From positions 1 to 9,203 of the forward strand of contig JAFGWD010000333.1 in NCBI GenBank assembly GCA_016937315.1: a stretch of DNA of 9,203 bases, read 5' to 3'. The DNA is from Rhodospirillaceae bacterium. Lineage in GTDB: Bacteria > Pseudomonadota > Alphaproteobacteria > Rhodospirillales > Rhodospirillaceae. Under the pieces are notes generated by a model, which was not told the origin of the DNA, did not search any database, and was given only the letters and a program-made list of their open reading frames with translations. The position numbers and the translations under genes are program-made. This document shows positions 1-6,896 of this stretch, in pieces; position 1 is the first letter of the stretch, and each line of letters begins with the position of its first letter.

Positions 1-1150
1 AATGCACAATCGCCCCATTGGGCCCCGTCCCGGCAATGGTCGGGAAACTGGGACCGACGAACAACTCCTGCTCTTTGCGAAAATCCAGAAGTCGATTGGC
101 AACGGTCTTTTCATCCAGCCCCAAACCATAACCATCGAACCACGCTAAAAACCGTGCCATCGCCACCGCATCGCGACGGTGTGCGCGGCGGAATCCGTCC
201 AACTCGACGGCATTCTTACACGCCTTGGGCAGCAAACACGGATCTGGACCACGGCTGATCCGCGCCCCCGCCGTTTTCAGAATATCGGCAACCGCCTCTG
301 GAATACTGGCAGGGTCCAGTCGCACGGACGCCCGTCGTGCCGCAAGCTCACATAACGCGGCACGAAAGGCTGCACGCGTACGCACCGTGACACCATCACC
401 TAGATGGGCCCGCACATCCGCACTCACCTTCCCTGGATCAACAAACCAATCGACGCGGGCATCGCGATAAACAATAGCAAACGACAAAACCACCGGCGTG
501 CACGGCAAATCACGGCCCCGTACATTTAACAACCATGCGATAGAATCCGGCAGCGTCAAAACCGCTGCCTCCTCTCCATCACGGTCCAGAACCGCCGCAA
601 CCTCTCGCCGTTTATCCAGCGCGACGCGGCCACTCAACTCCGCCGGATAAACCTCCGCCGACATAGCTGGCGGTGGCGGGCGGTCATGCCATGCGGCATC
701 CAACGGATTGTCCGCACACGGCACCAACGCGGCACCTGCCAAACGCGCAGCATCGTCAAAATGCTTCACCTCGTCCGGGGTATGCAGCCACGGGTCATAA
801 CCGATGCGCTGGCCTGGTTTCGCCGACAGACGCAGCCATCCGGCGGGGGGATCGTCGGTGAGATGGCGCGTTTCAAAGCGGGTGGTGTCGACTTCTTTGC
901 GAATCTGTAACGTGTACCGGCCATCGGAAAACACCGCCGCCACGTCCGGCAAAACAATCGCCAGACCGGCCGATCCGGTAAATCCAGTCAACCACGCCAA
1001 ACGTTTGGCGGATGACGGCACATATTCGCCCTGATGCTCGTCTGCACGCGGCACGATAAACCCATCCAAACCTTGCGCTTGCAAGGCGGCGTGTAGCAAA
1101 TCAAGGGGGGCCGTCGAAGGAGAAGGCGATTTCACATCCATCATGTCCAT
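1..1150 (-). CDS. Xaa-Pro aminopeptidase, M24B family (partial, C-terminus off window)
   Basis: A cytosolic metallopeptidase that removes the N-terminal residue from peptides whose second residue is proline. I translated 383 codons without a stop. The motif PRADEHQGEYVP (34-45) followed by RLAWLTGFTGSAG (50-62) is typical of the long, three-domain XPNPEP1-like enzymes. IAWLLNVRGRD (204-214) marks the second creatinase-like domain. The pita-bread catalytic domain begins near residue 313 (AVELDGFRRAHRRD), and the visible part ends with GTGPNGAIVH, whose last His matches the conserved active-site His of the family. The metal-binding Asp, His and Glu residues would lie to the left of position 1. 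In-frame ATGs occur at 1150, 1144 and 1141 and none has a good Shine-Dalgarno, so the start is uncertain by three codons. The gene lies 73 bp downstream of potI on the same strand with no clear terminator between, so it could be read with the pot operon. Family assignment is secure; physiological substrate is not. Confidence 0.92.
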   Translation of the reverse strand, partial: MDMMDVKSPSPSTAPLDLLHAALQAQGLDGFIVPRADEHQGEYVPSSAKRLAWLTGFTGSAGLAIVLPDVAAVFSDGRYTLQIRKEVDTTRFETRHLTDDPPAGWLRLSAKPGQRIGYDPWLHTPDEVKHFDDAARLAGAALVPCADNPLDAAWHDRPPPPAMSAEVYPAELSGRVALDKRREVAAVLDRDGEEAAVLTLPDSIAWLLNVRGRDLPCTPVVLSFAIVYRDARVDWFVDPGKVSADVRAHLGDGVTVRTRAAFRAALCELAARRASVRLDPASIPEAVADILKTAGARISRGPDPCLLPKACKNAVELDGFRRAHRRDAVAMARFLAWFDGYGLGLDEKTVANRLLDFRKEQELFVGPSFPTIAGTGPNGAIVH

Positions 1151-1153
1151 CAC

Positions 1154-1176
1154 ATAATACGTCGCAGGCCATTATG
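1154..1176 (-). promoter_or_regulatory. Possible -10 elements before the aminopeptidase gene
   Basis: The 73-bp gap after potI contains two -10-like hexamers on the minus strand: CATAAT (1171-1176) and TATTAT (1154-1159). Neither has a convincing -35 at 16-18 bp. If TATTAT were used, transcription would begin at roughly 1147, almost on the start codon, giving a very short leader or none. This fits the lack of a Shine-Dalgarno but is speculative. Confidence 0.18.
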
Positions 1177-1223
1177 CGCGGTTTGCCACACAATAAAACC
1201 CACCCCGTCACACACCGAAGAGA

Positions 1224-2039
1224 TCAAGCGTCCAAGCGCTGCTTTTCTTGACGATGCATGATGAATCCCGCAATCAAAATCGCCACGGTTACAATGCAAA
1301 CGATAATTGTCGCCAAGGCATTGATCTGCGGGCTCACCCCCAATCGCACTGAAGAGTAAACCACCATGGGCAAGGTTGACGCGCCGGGACCAGAGACAAA
1401 GCTCGCAATCACCAAGTCATCCAACGACAAGGTAAACGCCAGAAGCCACCCAGCCACCAGGGCCGGTGCGATAACCGGCACAGTAATCACGAAAAACACC
1501 TTGGCTGGTTTGGCCCCCAAATCCAATGCTGCTTCTTCGATGGACACATCCATCTGAGACAAGCGCGACTGGATCACCACCGTGACATAAGCGGTGGAAA
1601 ATGTCAGATGCGCGATGGTAATGGTGGTCATGCCCCGCGTTTCCGGCCAGCCAATAAGGTTTTGCAGTGCCACAAACAACATCAACAACGACAACCCAAT
1701 AATGACTTCCGGCATCACCAACGGCGCGGTGATCAGCGTGGTAAACGCCGTCCGCCCACGAAACCGTCCGAACCGCGCCAGCACCAAACCCGCCAACGCC
1801 CCCAAAACCACCGCCCCACACGCGTTCATCACGGCAATTTTCAGACTCAGCCACGCCGCAGACAAAATCTGGTCGTTTTCCAACAAAACGCCATACCATT
1901 TTGTAGAAAACCCCGCCCACACCGTTACCAGTCGCGATTCATTGAAGGAATAAACGATCAACGACAGAATCGGCACGTATAAAAAGGCGTAACCGAAGGC
2001 CAAAACCGTGAACAAAGCAAAGGATCGCCACCGCCTCAT
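1224..2039 (-). CDS. potI: Polyamine ABC transporter permease PotI
   Basis: The second of two inner-membrane permeases of a PotFGHI-type polyamine importer, 271 aa (E. coli PotI is of similar length). It has about six hydrophobic segments, beginning with residues 7-31. The cytoplasmic EAA loop that contacts the ATPase is visible as EEAALDLGA (168-176), followed by the PVIAP stretch. LSLDDLVIASF further on is characteristic of PotI/PotC permeases. The start at 2039 is chosen because its ATG overlaps the potH stop as ATGA, and because a strong GGAGGAG sits just upstream. Longer readings to 2177 would lie wholly inside potH. It is the last pot gene. Identification rests on sequence similarity recalled from the family and on the operon context. 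Confidence 0.94.
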   Translation of the reverse strand: MRRWRSFALFTVLAFGYAFLYVPILSLIVYSFNESRLVTVWAGFSTKWYGVLLENDQILSAAWLSLKIAVMNACGAVVLGALAGLVLARFGRFRGRTAFTTLITAPLVMPEVIIGLSLLMLFVALQNLIGWPETRGMTTITIAHLTFSTAYVTVVIQSRLSQMDVSIEEAALDLGAKPAKVFFVITVPVIAPALVAGWLLAFTLSLDDLVIASFVSGPGASTLPMVVYSSVRLGVSPQINALATIIVCIVTVAILIAGFIMHRQEKQRLDA

Positions 2040-3061
2040 ACCAACTCCTCCACCTTTTTCGTGGACTCTTCCTGCGCTTTTTGAAACCACACCAACGGCA
2101 CCACCAAAAGCAACAGTGTCGCCACCGCCACCGCCGAGGCCACCGGCCAATCCTTGTTGGAAAAGAACTCCGTCCACAGCACCTTGCCAATCATCAAAGT
2201 GTTGGGACCACCTAAAAGATCAGGGATAACGAACTCGCCAACCGCCGGAATAAACACCAACATCGAACCCGCCACCACGCCAGACATGGACAACGGCAAC
2301 GTAATGGACAAAAAGGCCTTACCCGGACGACAGCCAAGATCGGCCGCTGCTTCCAGCAAGGATTCGTCCATCCGCGACAAGGTGGCGAACAACGGCAGGA
2401 CCATGAACGGCAGATAGGAATAGACAATCCCCACCAGAACCGAAAAATCCGTGTGCATAAAGGGCAACGGCTGATCAATCACACCCAGCCAAATCAACAG
2501 GTTGTTCAAGAGTCCGTTGTTTTTCAAGATTCCAATCCAGGCGTATACCCGGATCAAGAACGAGGTCCAAAACGGCAGAATAATTAACATCAACAGGGGA
2601 ACCCGGAACGACGCCTTCGCTTTAGCGATTGCGTAGGCCATAGGATACCCCAACAACAAGCAAATTGCCGTCGCCATCGCGGCAAGACGCACCGAGTTCA
2701 GATACGCCATCCAATACAGGCTATCTTGGACCAGCAGCAGATAGTTCTGGAAGTTGACGCGCAGCACCATGATGCCATCGTCGGCCCAGGTCAAAAGCGG
2801 CGTATAGGGAGGCTGCGCAATCACCGCCTCGGAAAAACTGATTTTCAAAACCACCAAGAAGGGCAGTCCGAAGAACAACGCCAGCCACAGAAAGGGAACG
2901 GCGGTCACCATGGCGCGTCCCCACGACACCGTGCCCATGGCCAGTCCCCGAACCCGTGCAACGACGGTGAACCCCAATAACCAGCGCCAGATCGTACCGA
3001 TAAAGGTAATCGACGGTGGCCCAGACGACATGGAAGAGGGCGGCACGGGAGGCGGCATCAT
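2036..3061 (-). CDS. potH: Polyamine ABC transporter permease PotH
   Basis: The first inner-membrane permease of the importer; it pairs with PotI to form the translocation channel. With the ATG at 3061 it is 341 aa, against about 317 for E. coli PotH. Strong family stretches are LPFWTSFLIRVYAWIGILKN (162-181), WLGVIDQPL (191-199), the EAA loop LLEAAADLG (235-243), FIPAVGEFVIPDLLGGP (270-286) and DWPVASAVA (304-312). The 3061 start overlaps the potG stop as ATGA, but it gives about 20 more N-terminal residues than E. coli PotH before the shared GR. An internal ATG at 2938 has a good GGGGA six bases upstream and would give a 300-aa protein, so the start is genuinely ambiguous. The extra N-terminal part (about residues 18-40) is itself fairly hydrophobic. 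Function is secure from sequence and neighbours. Confidence 0.94.
   Translation of the reverse strand: MMPPPVPPSSMSSGPPSITFIGTIWRWLLGFTVVARVRGLAMGTVSWGRAMVTAVPFLWLALFFGLPFLVVLKISFSEAVIAQPPYTPLLTWADDGIMVLRVNFQNYLLLVQDSLYWMAYLNSVRLAAMATAICLLLGYPMAYAIAKAKASFRVPLLMLIILPFWTSFLIRVYAWIGILKNNGLLNNLLIWLGVIDQPLPFMHTDFSVLVGIVYSYLPFMVLPLFATLSRMDESLLEAAADLGCRPGKAFLSITLPLSMSGVVAGSMLVFIPAVGEFVIPDLLGGPNTLMIGKVLWTEFFSNKDWPVASAVAVATLLLLVVPLVWFQKAQEESTKKVEELV
2045..2051 (-). promoter_or_regulatory. Shine-Dalgarno for potI
   Basis: GGAGGAG lies inside the 3' end of potH, 5 nt before the potI ATG at 2039. It fixes the potI start at the ATGA overlap and suggests direct initiation as well as translational coupling. 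Confidence 0.7.
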
Positions 3062-4206
3062 GACTGCAACACCACGCCGTTTTCCGGTTCCCAGGTCAGC
3101 CAGACATCTTGTTCCCACGTCATCGGCGCATTGGTGTTCCGCGCCAAATTGGTCAATTGCACATGCACCAAGGTCTTATTGGGAAGCGCCACGTAGTAAA
3201 TCGAGACATCGCCAAGGTAGGCAATTTCCGAAACCACACCACGGAGAACGTTGAATTCGCTTTCCGGTTTAACGTCGGTCACCATCATTTTCTCAGGCCG
3301 CAAAGCAACGGAAACCGGTGTGCCGACGGGCAACGGCTCGCCATGCGCGATTGCCATGGTAGAGCCAACCTCATCGCAATGAATCAGCAAGACACCATCC
3401 GCCTCGCCCGTCACACGACCATCGAACAGATTCACCGACCCAATGAAGTCGGCAACATAACGAGTCGCCGGATACTCGTAAATCGTTGCGGGGCTGCCTG
3501 TCTGAAGAATACGCCCTTCATCCATCACCGCGATGCGGGTGGACATGGTCATCGCTTCCTCTTGGTCGTGTGTCACCATGATGAAGGTGGTGCCCAGTTG
3601 CTCTTGAATATTCACCAGTTCAAACTGGGTATGTTCCCGCAGTTTTTTGTCCAGCGCCCCCAAGGGTTCATCCAGCAACAAAAGTCGTGGATGCTTGGCC
3701 AAAGAACGTGCCAGAGCAACACGCTGCCGCTGCCCACCAGAAAGCTGATGCGGGCGCCGTTTCGCATAGGGTTCCAACCGCACCAAATGCAGCATCTCGG
3801 CAACCCGTTCCCGAATCTGCGCCTGGGTTGCACCTTCCTGTTTCAGACCAAACGCAATGTTTTGTTCCACCGACATGTGCGGAAACAAAGCATAGGACTG
3901 AAACATCATATTCACCGGGCGACGATACGGAGGGACATGCGTCATGTCCGCTCCGTCGATGATAATCCGCCCAGAATCCGGGGCCTCCAGGCCCGCCAAC
4001 ATACGCAGAAGGGTGGTTTTACCGCAGCCGGAAGCCCCCAACAGCGAAAAGAACTCGCCCTGGAAAATCTCCAGACTGACATCATCCACCGCATAGTGCG
4101 AACCAAAGGCCTTAGTCACGTTCTCAATTTGAACGATGGGCCGGGCCTTTGGATCTTGCCAGGTTTCCAATTTCTGCAACGCACGTGCGCCTTGGGCGAC
4201 CGGCAT
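3058..4206 (-). CDS. potG: Polyamine ABC transporter ATP-binding protein PotG
   Basis: The cytoplasmic ATPase that powers the importer, 382 aa (E. coli PotG is about 377). Motifs in order: Walker A GASGCGKT (57-64), Q-loop Gln103 in FQSYALFPHM, signature LSGGQRQR (155-162), Walker B LLLLDE (175-180), D-loop GALD, and H-loop His213 in VTHDQEEA. The region after about residue 240 forms the C-terminal TOBE/OB-fold typical of the PotA/PotG/MalK class, containing the conserved VALRPEKM. An upstream in-frame ATG at 4260 would overlap the end of potF and has no ribosome site. The 4206 ATG has AAGGGAGGGG six bases upstream, so I chose it. The gene follows potF after 26 bp and overlaps potH by ATGA, which indicates one transcript. 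Confidence 0.96.
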   Translation of the reverse strand: MPVAQGARALQKLETWQDPKARPIVQIENVTKAFGSHYAVDDVSLEIFQGEFFSLLGASGCGKTTLLRMLAGLEAPDSGRIIIDGADMTHVPPYRRPVNMMFQSYALFPHMSVEQNIAFGLKQEGATQAQIRERVAEMLHLVRLEPYAKRRPHQLSGGQRQRVALARSLAKHPRLLLLDEPLGALDKKLREHTQFELVNIQEQLGTTFIMVTHDQEEAMTMSTRIAVMDEGRILQTGSPATIYEYPATRYVADFIGSVNLFDGRVTGEADGVLLIHCDEVGSTMAIAHGEPLPVGTPVSVALRPEKMMVTDVKPESEFNVLRGVVSEIAYLGDVSIYYVALPNKTLVHVQLTNLARNTNAPMTWEQDVWLTWEPENGVVLQS

Positions 4207-4212
4207 ACTTGA

Positions 4213-4222
4213 CCCCTCCCTT
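4213..4222 (-). promoter_or_regulatory. Shine-Dalgarno that sets the potG start
   Basis: AAGGGAGGGG lies in the 26-bp potF-potG gap, 6 nt upstream of ATG 4206. It favours this start over the in-frame ATG at 4260, which lies inside potF. Confidence 0.7.
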
Positions 4223-4232
4223 AAAACACCGG

Positions 4233-5336
4233 TTACTGACCGGTTTTCACGCGGGTCCACGACCGCACCCGATAACGGATCAAGCTCTGACTGTTTTCTG
4301 GCAGCATATAGAGTTTATCCATCACCTCCGGCGGCGGATAAATACCAGGATCATCACGAATATCCCCGGCAACCAAGGCATTCGCCGCCTTGTTGGCATT
4401 GGCATAGGCGACAAAATTGGAAATTTTCGCCACCGCCTCAGGATTCATGATGTAGTTGATATATGCTAAAGCTTCCTGCGGATGAGGCGCATCCGTGGGA
4501 ATCAACATCACATCGGTCCACAGCACAGCCCCTTCCTTAGGAATGACATAGCGGATATTGACGCCATTCTTGGCTTCCTTGGCACGTGCCTTCGCCTGCA
4601 AAATATCGCCAGAATAGCCATGAGACACACAAACATCACCATTGGCGAGGTCATTCACGTACTGCGAACCATGGAAATATTTGATGTAGGGGCGGATTTG
4701 TTTGAACACGTCCGCCGCGTCGTCAATATCCTTTTTTCGAGTCGTCGCCACATCCTTACCCAAGTACCGCAGCGCCATGGCAAAGGTTTCTTCCTGATCA
4801 TCCAGGAAGGTCAGTCCACACGCCGCCAACTTTGCCGCGTTCTCGGGTTTGAAGATCATGGACAGAGAGCTGATGTCTGCGTCTGGACCCAAAACCGCCC
4901 GAACCTTATCGACATTGATACCAAGCCCGGTGGTCCCCCACATATAGGGCACGCCATGAGCGTTATCGGGATCAATGGAGGCCAACGCCTTCATCAAGGT
5001 CGGGTCCATATTCTTCAGGTTCGGCAGCTTTGACTTATCGAGTTTTTGATAGAGGCCAGACTTAATTTGGCGCATAGCAAAAGGACGCCCCGTTGGAAAC
5101 ACCACATCATAGCCGGATTTTCCAGCCAGAAGCTTAGCTTCCAAGACTTCGTTGCTGTCATAAACGTCATAGACCACTTTGATGCCGGTCTGCTTGGAAA
5201 AGGTTTCCAAGGTGTCCTCGGCAATATAGTCGGTCCAATTGTAAATGTTCACAACCCGATCCGACGCCCATACGGGGGCAACGGCCAAGCTGCATGTCAA
5301 GGCTGCCGCGAACGCGGCGCAAGTGGCGGTACGCAT
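4233..5336 (-). CDS. potF: Periplasmic polyamine-binding protein PotF
   Basis: The periplasmic receptor that captures polyamine and delivers it to PotHI, 367 aa (E. coli PotF 370). A Sec signal peptide spans residues 1-24, with probable cleavage at VWA|SD. The mature protein follows E. coli PotF closely: IYNWTDYIA (31-39), YDVYDSNEVLEAKLLAG (56-72), KSKLPNLKNMDP (101-112), QYVNDLANGD (225-234), AKEAKNGVN (252-260) and YANANKAA. Aligned by eye to the PotF pocket numbering I remember, the polyamine-contacting residues are W34, D36, Y37, E183, D244 and D275. Some positions differ: Thr35 for Ser38, Asp180 for Ala182, Tyr241 for Trp244 and Trp273 for Phe276. Three of these (Thr35, Asp180, Trp273) match the spermidine-binding protein PotD. 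There is also a one-residue insertion near 82-88. It is the first gene of the operon, with a clear AAGGAGA before its ATG. Polyamine binding is secure; putrescine versus spermidine preference is not. Confidence 0.95.
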   Translation of the reverse strand: MRTATCAAFAAALTCSLAVAPVWASDRVVNIYNWTDYIAEDTLETFSKQTGIKVVYDVYDSNEVLEAKLLAGKSGYDVVFPTGRPFAMRQIKSGLYQKLDKSKLPNLKNMDPTLMKALASIDPDNAHGVPYMWGTTGLGINVDKVRAVLGPDADISSLSMIFKPENAAKLAACGLTFLDDQEETFAMALRYLGKDVATTRKKDIDDAADVFKQIRPYIKYFHGSQYVNDLANGDVCVSHGYSGDILQAKARAKEAKNGVNIRYVIPKEGAVLWTDVMLIPTDAPHPQEALAYINYIMNPEAVAKISNFVAYANANKAANALVAGDIRDDPGIYPPPEVMDKLYMLPENSQSLIRYRVRSWTRVKTGQ

Positions 5337-5345
5337 CGGTTATGG

Positions 5346-5352
5346 TCTCCTT
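5346..5352 (-). promoter_or_regulatory. Shine-Dalgarno for potF
   Basis: AAGGAGA is placed 9 nt upstream of the ATG at 5336. It is the strongest ribosome site of the operon, as expected for a binding protein made in excess of the membrane parts. Confidence 0.75.
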
Positions 5353-5449
5353 GAAAAAAAGAACCCGTTGCCTCATTTCGCGCCGACCCCCAGCGCAACG
5401 AAACCAGTCTCTCCACAAGAATGATCCCGTCCCTCCCTCGCGGAATGTG

Positions 5450-5464
5450 GACTGATTTTCAGTC
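5450..5464. repeat. Inverted repeat in potF leader (GACTGA/TCAGTC)
   Basis: Perfect 6-bp arms, gactga and tcagtc, flank a 3-base centre, about 115 bp upstream of the potF start. It is compatible with an operator or a small RNA hairpin. It does not end in a T-run on either strand, so it is not a standard terminator. Confidence 0.4.
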
Positions 5465-5471
5465 AACGACA

Positions 5472-5484
5472 AGGGGCGTCCCCT
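5472..5484. repeat. Inverted repeat in potF leader (AGGGG/CCCCT)
   Basis: Perfect 5-bp GC-rich arms around CGT, 7 bp from the neighbouring GACTGA repeat. The pair could form two stacked hairpins in RNA read from the minus strand. Function is unknown. Confidence 0.35.
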
Positions 5485-5543
5485 CTCTGCCTGCATTTTT
5501 GGCAAATCGCCTCGTGTTTCTCGTCAACACGCCCGCGCAAGCA

Positions 5544-5567
5544 TCCACATCCAGGGAAAAATGTGGA
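5544..5567 (-). other. Weak hairpin just after the chemoreceptor gene
   Basis: TCCACAT and ATGTGGA form a 7-bp stem with a 10-nt loop, beginning 3 bp past the stop codon region of the chemoreceptor gene. There is no U-tract after it on the minus strand. It could protect the 3' end or be chance; I would not call it a terminator. Confidence 0.25.
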
Positions 5568-5570
5568 ATC

Positions 5571-6896
5571 TCAGCGTTTCGTCGCCTCGGAAATAATGGT
5601 GTCGATCTGACCGTTCATCGTCGCCATACGCGTGGACAAACTCTCCGCCGCTTCCAAGACCTCACCCGAGGCCCGAGCCGTCGCCAAAACGTGGTCATTG
5701 ATTTCCCCGATCACATCGGACACCGTATCAACGGATGCGGCAACCGCATGAATATTGGAAACAATTTCTTCCACCACCCCCACTTGGCCTTCGACAGTAG
5801 AGCGGATGGTGTGTGCAATCTCGTTGATATCGGCAATGGTCTGCGAAACGTCGCCAATCACCACCACCGTCTGCTGGGTCACAGTCTGCATCTGCGTGAT
5901 CTGTGTGCCAATGTCTTGGGTGGCCTTGGCGGTCTGATTGGCCAAGCTCTTGACTTCGCCAGCAACCACGGCAAATCCCTTACCTGCATCACCCGCGCGT
6001 GCCGCTTCGATGGTTGCATTCAAGGCCAAAAGATTGGTCTGCCCGGCAATGCTGTCGATCAATTCAATCACCGCACCAATGGTTTCCGCCGCAGAAGCCA
6101 AATTCCCCAAAACTTCCGAGGCGTGTTGCGCCCGCTGAGCCGCGTTATCAGCAATCATCGCGGATTTATCGGCCAAGCCAGACACCTGATCCATGCTTTC
6201 AGAAACCCGTTGCACGGCCCCAACGGCCCCAGAGACCGCCTGACTGGCTTCGTCCGCCGCCGCAGCAACACGCCGGGATTCGCTCTCCGCACGTTCCGAC
6301 ATATCGCGCATACCCAAAGCCCGCACCTGCACGGTTCCCGCTTCCTCCGTCGCCTGCGCGACTTCGTCACGAATCCCGCTGCCAATGCCATCAATGGTCG
6401 CCATCAAAGCCGACGTCGTCCGCCCCATGCCTTCAATGCCTTGGTTAATCCGTGCCGCATAGGTCTGAAATTCACCATTGATGCCAGTCAGAAGGATACG
6501 CCGGAAATAGCGTCCACGATTGGCGTAATCCATGACCGCCCCGGCCTCCTTCGCAAAGGCTTCCAAGATGTCGAGAAGGCTGTTGATGTCGTGCAGCATG
6601 CGCCCCAGGATACCGTGCCCTCGAATCCCTAAAACGCGTTCATTCAGGTTGCCCGCCGCCGCGGATTCCAGGGCATTGACCGCTTTATTGATGCTGCCAA
6701 GAGAGCGCCGCAAATAAAGATTGCTGACGAACACGCAAACCACCGCAACCACTGCCAGACCCACTTGAGGCCACAACCGTTCCAAGACGCCCCATACCAC
6801 CAGCCCCATTAAAGCCACGAGGGAAGCCCAATTTCCAAGACTGGCCTTGGTAATTGATGACAACGTTTTTGTGTCAAAGAGAGAAAACAAACTCAT
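5571..6896 (-). CDS. Chemoreceptor with membrane hairpin and no periplasmic sensor (CetA/Aer C-terminal-like)
   Basis: A methyl-accepting chemotaxis protein, 441 aa. Two membrane segments (about 22-38 and 44-62) are separated by only a few residues, so nothing sizeable is exposed in the periplasm. A HAMP-like stretch follows (about 63-112, with NALESAAAGNLNERV), then a second helical linker up to about 160. The rest is a long coiled coil with the conserved signalling tip IAGQTNLLALNATIEAARAG (283-302) and GKGFAVVAGEVKSLA (306-320), which binds CheA/CheW. The C-terminus (ISEATKR) lacks a CheR-tethering NWETF-type pentapeptide. The start at 6896 is ATG with AAGGGGG nine bases upstream; a TTG three codons earlier is too close to that site. 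It overlaps the upstream PAS gene by 23 bp. The architecture is that of Aer without its PAS domain, so the sensory input probably comes from the PAS partner. Receptor class is secure; signal sensed is inferred. Confidence 0.93.
   Translation of the reverse strand: MSLFSLFDTKTLSSITKASLGNWASLVALMGLVVWGVLERLWPQVGLAVVAVVCVFVSNLYLRRSLGSINKAVNALESAAAGNLNERVLGIRGHGILGRMLHDINSLLDILEAFAKEAGAVMDYANRGRYFRRILLTGINGEFQTYAARINQGIEGMGRTTSALMATIDGIGSGIRDEVAQATEEAGTVQVRALGMRDMSERAESESRRVAAAADEASQAVSGAVGAVQRVSESMDQVSGLADKSAMIADNAAQRAQHASEVLGNLASAAETIGAVIELIDSIAGQTNLLALNATIEAARAGDAGKGFAVVAGEVKSLANQTAKATQDIGTQITQMQTVTQQTVVVIGDVSQTIADINEIAHTIRSTVEGQVGVVEEIVSNIHAVAASVDTVSDVIGEINDHVLATARASGEVLEAAESLSTRMATMNGQIDTIISEATKR

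Noticed and set aside
225..1034. Several short plus- and minus-strand ORFs in the left 1 kb
   Set aside because: A continuous 383-codon minus-strand frame encoding an Xaa-Pro aminopeptidase covers the whole region, so the short ORFs are overlapping readings.
3109..4212. 367-codon plus-strand ORF opposite potG
   Set aside because: The minus strand carries all ABC ATPase motifs in this stretch. The opposite reading has low-complexity basic composition and no recognisable domain.
4207..4260. N-terminal extension of potG to an ATG at 4260
   Set aside because: It would overlap the end of potF, adds residues unlike PotG, and lacks a ribosome site, whereas ATG 4206 has a strong one.
5337..5570. 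Sigma-54 (-24/-12) promoter for the pot operon
   Set aside because: I found no GG-N10-GC pair with the correct flanking bases on the minus strand in this gap.
5421..6632. 403-codon plus-strand ORF opposite the chemoreceptor gene
   Set aside because: Its product is rich in His, Arg and Asn with no family resemblance, and it mirrors a well-conserved receptor. It is an antisense reading caused by codon bias.
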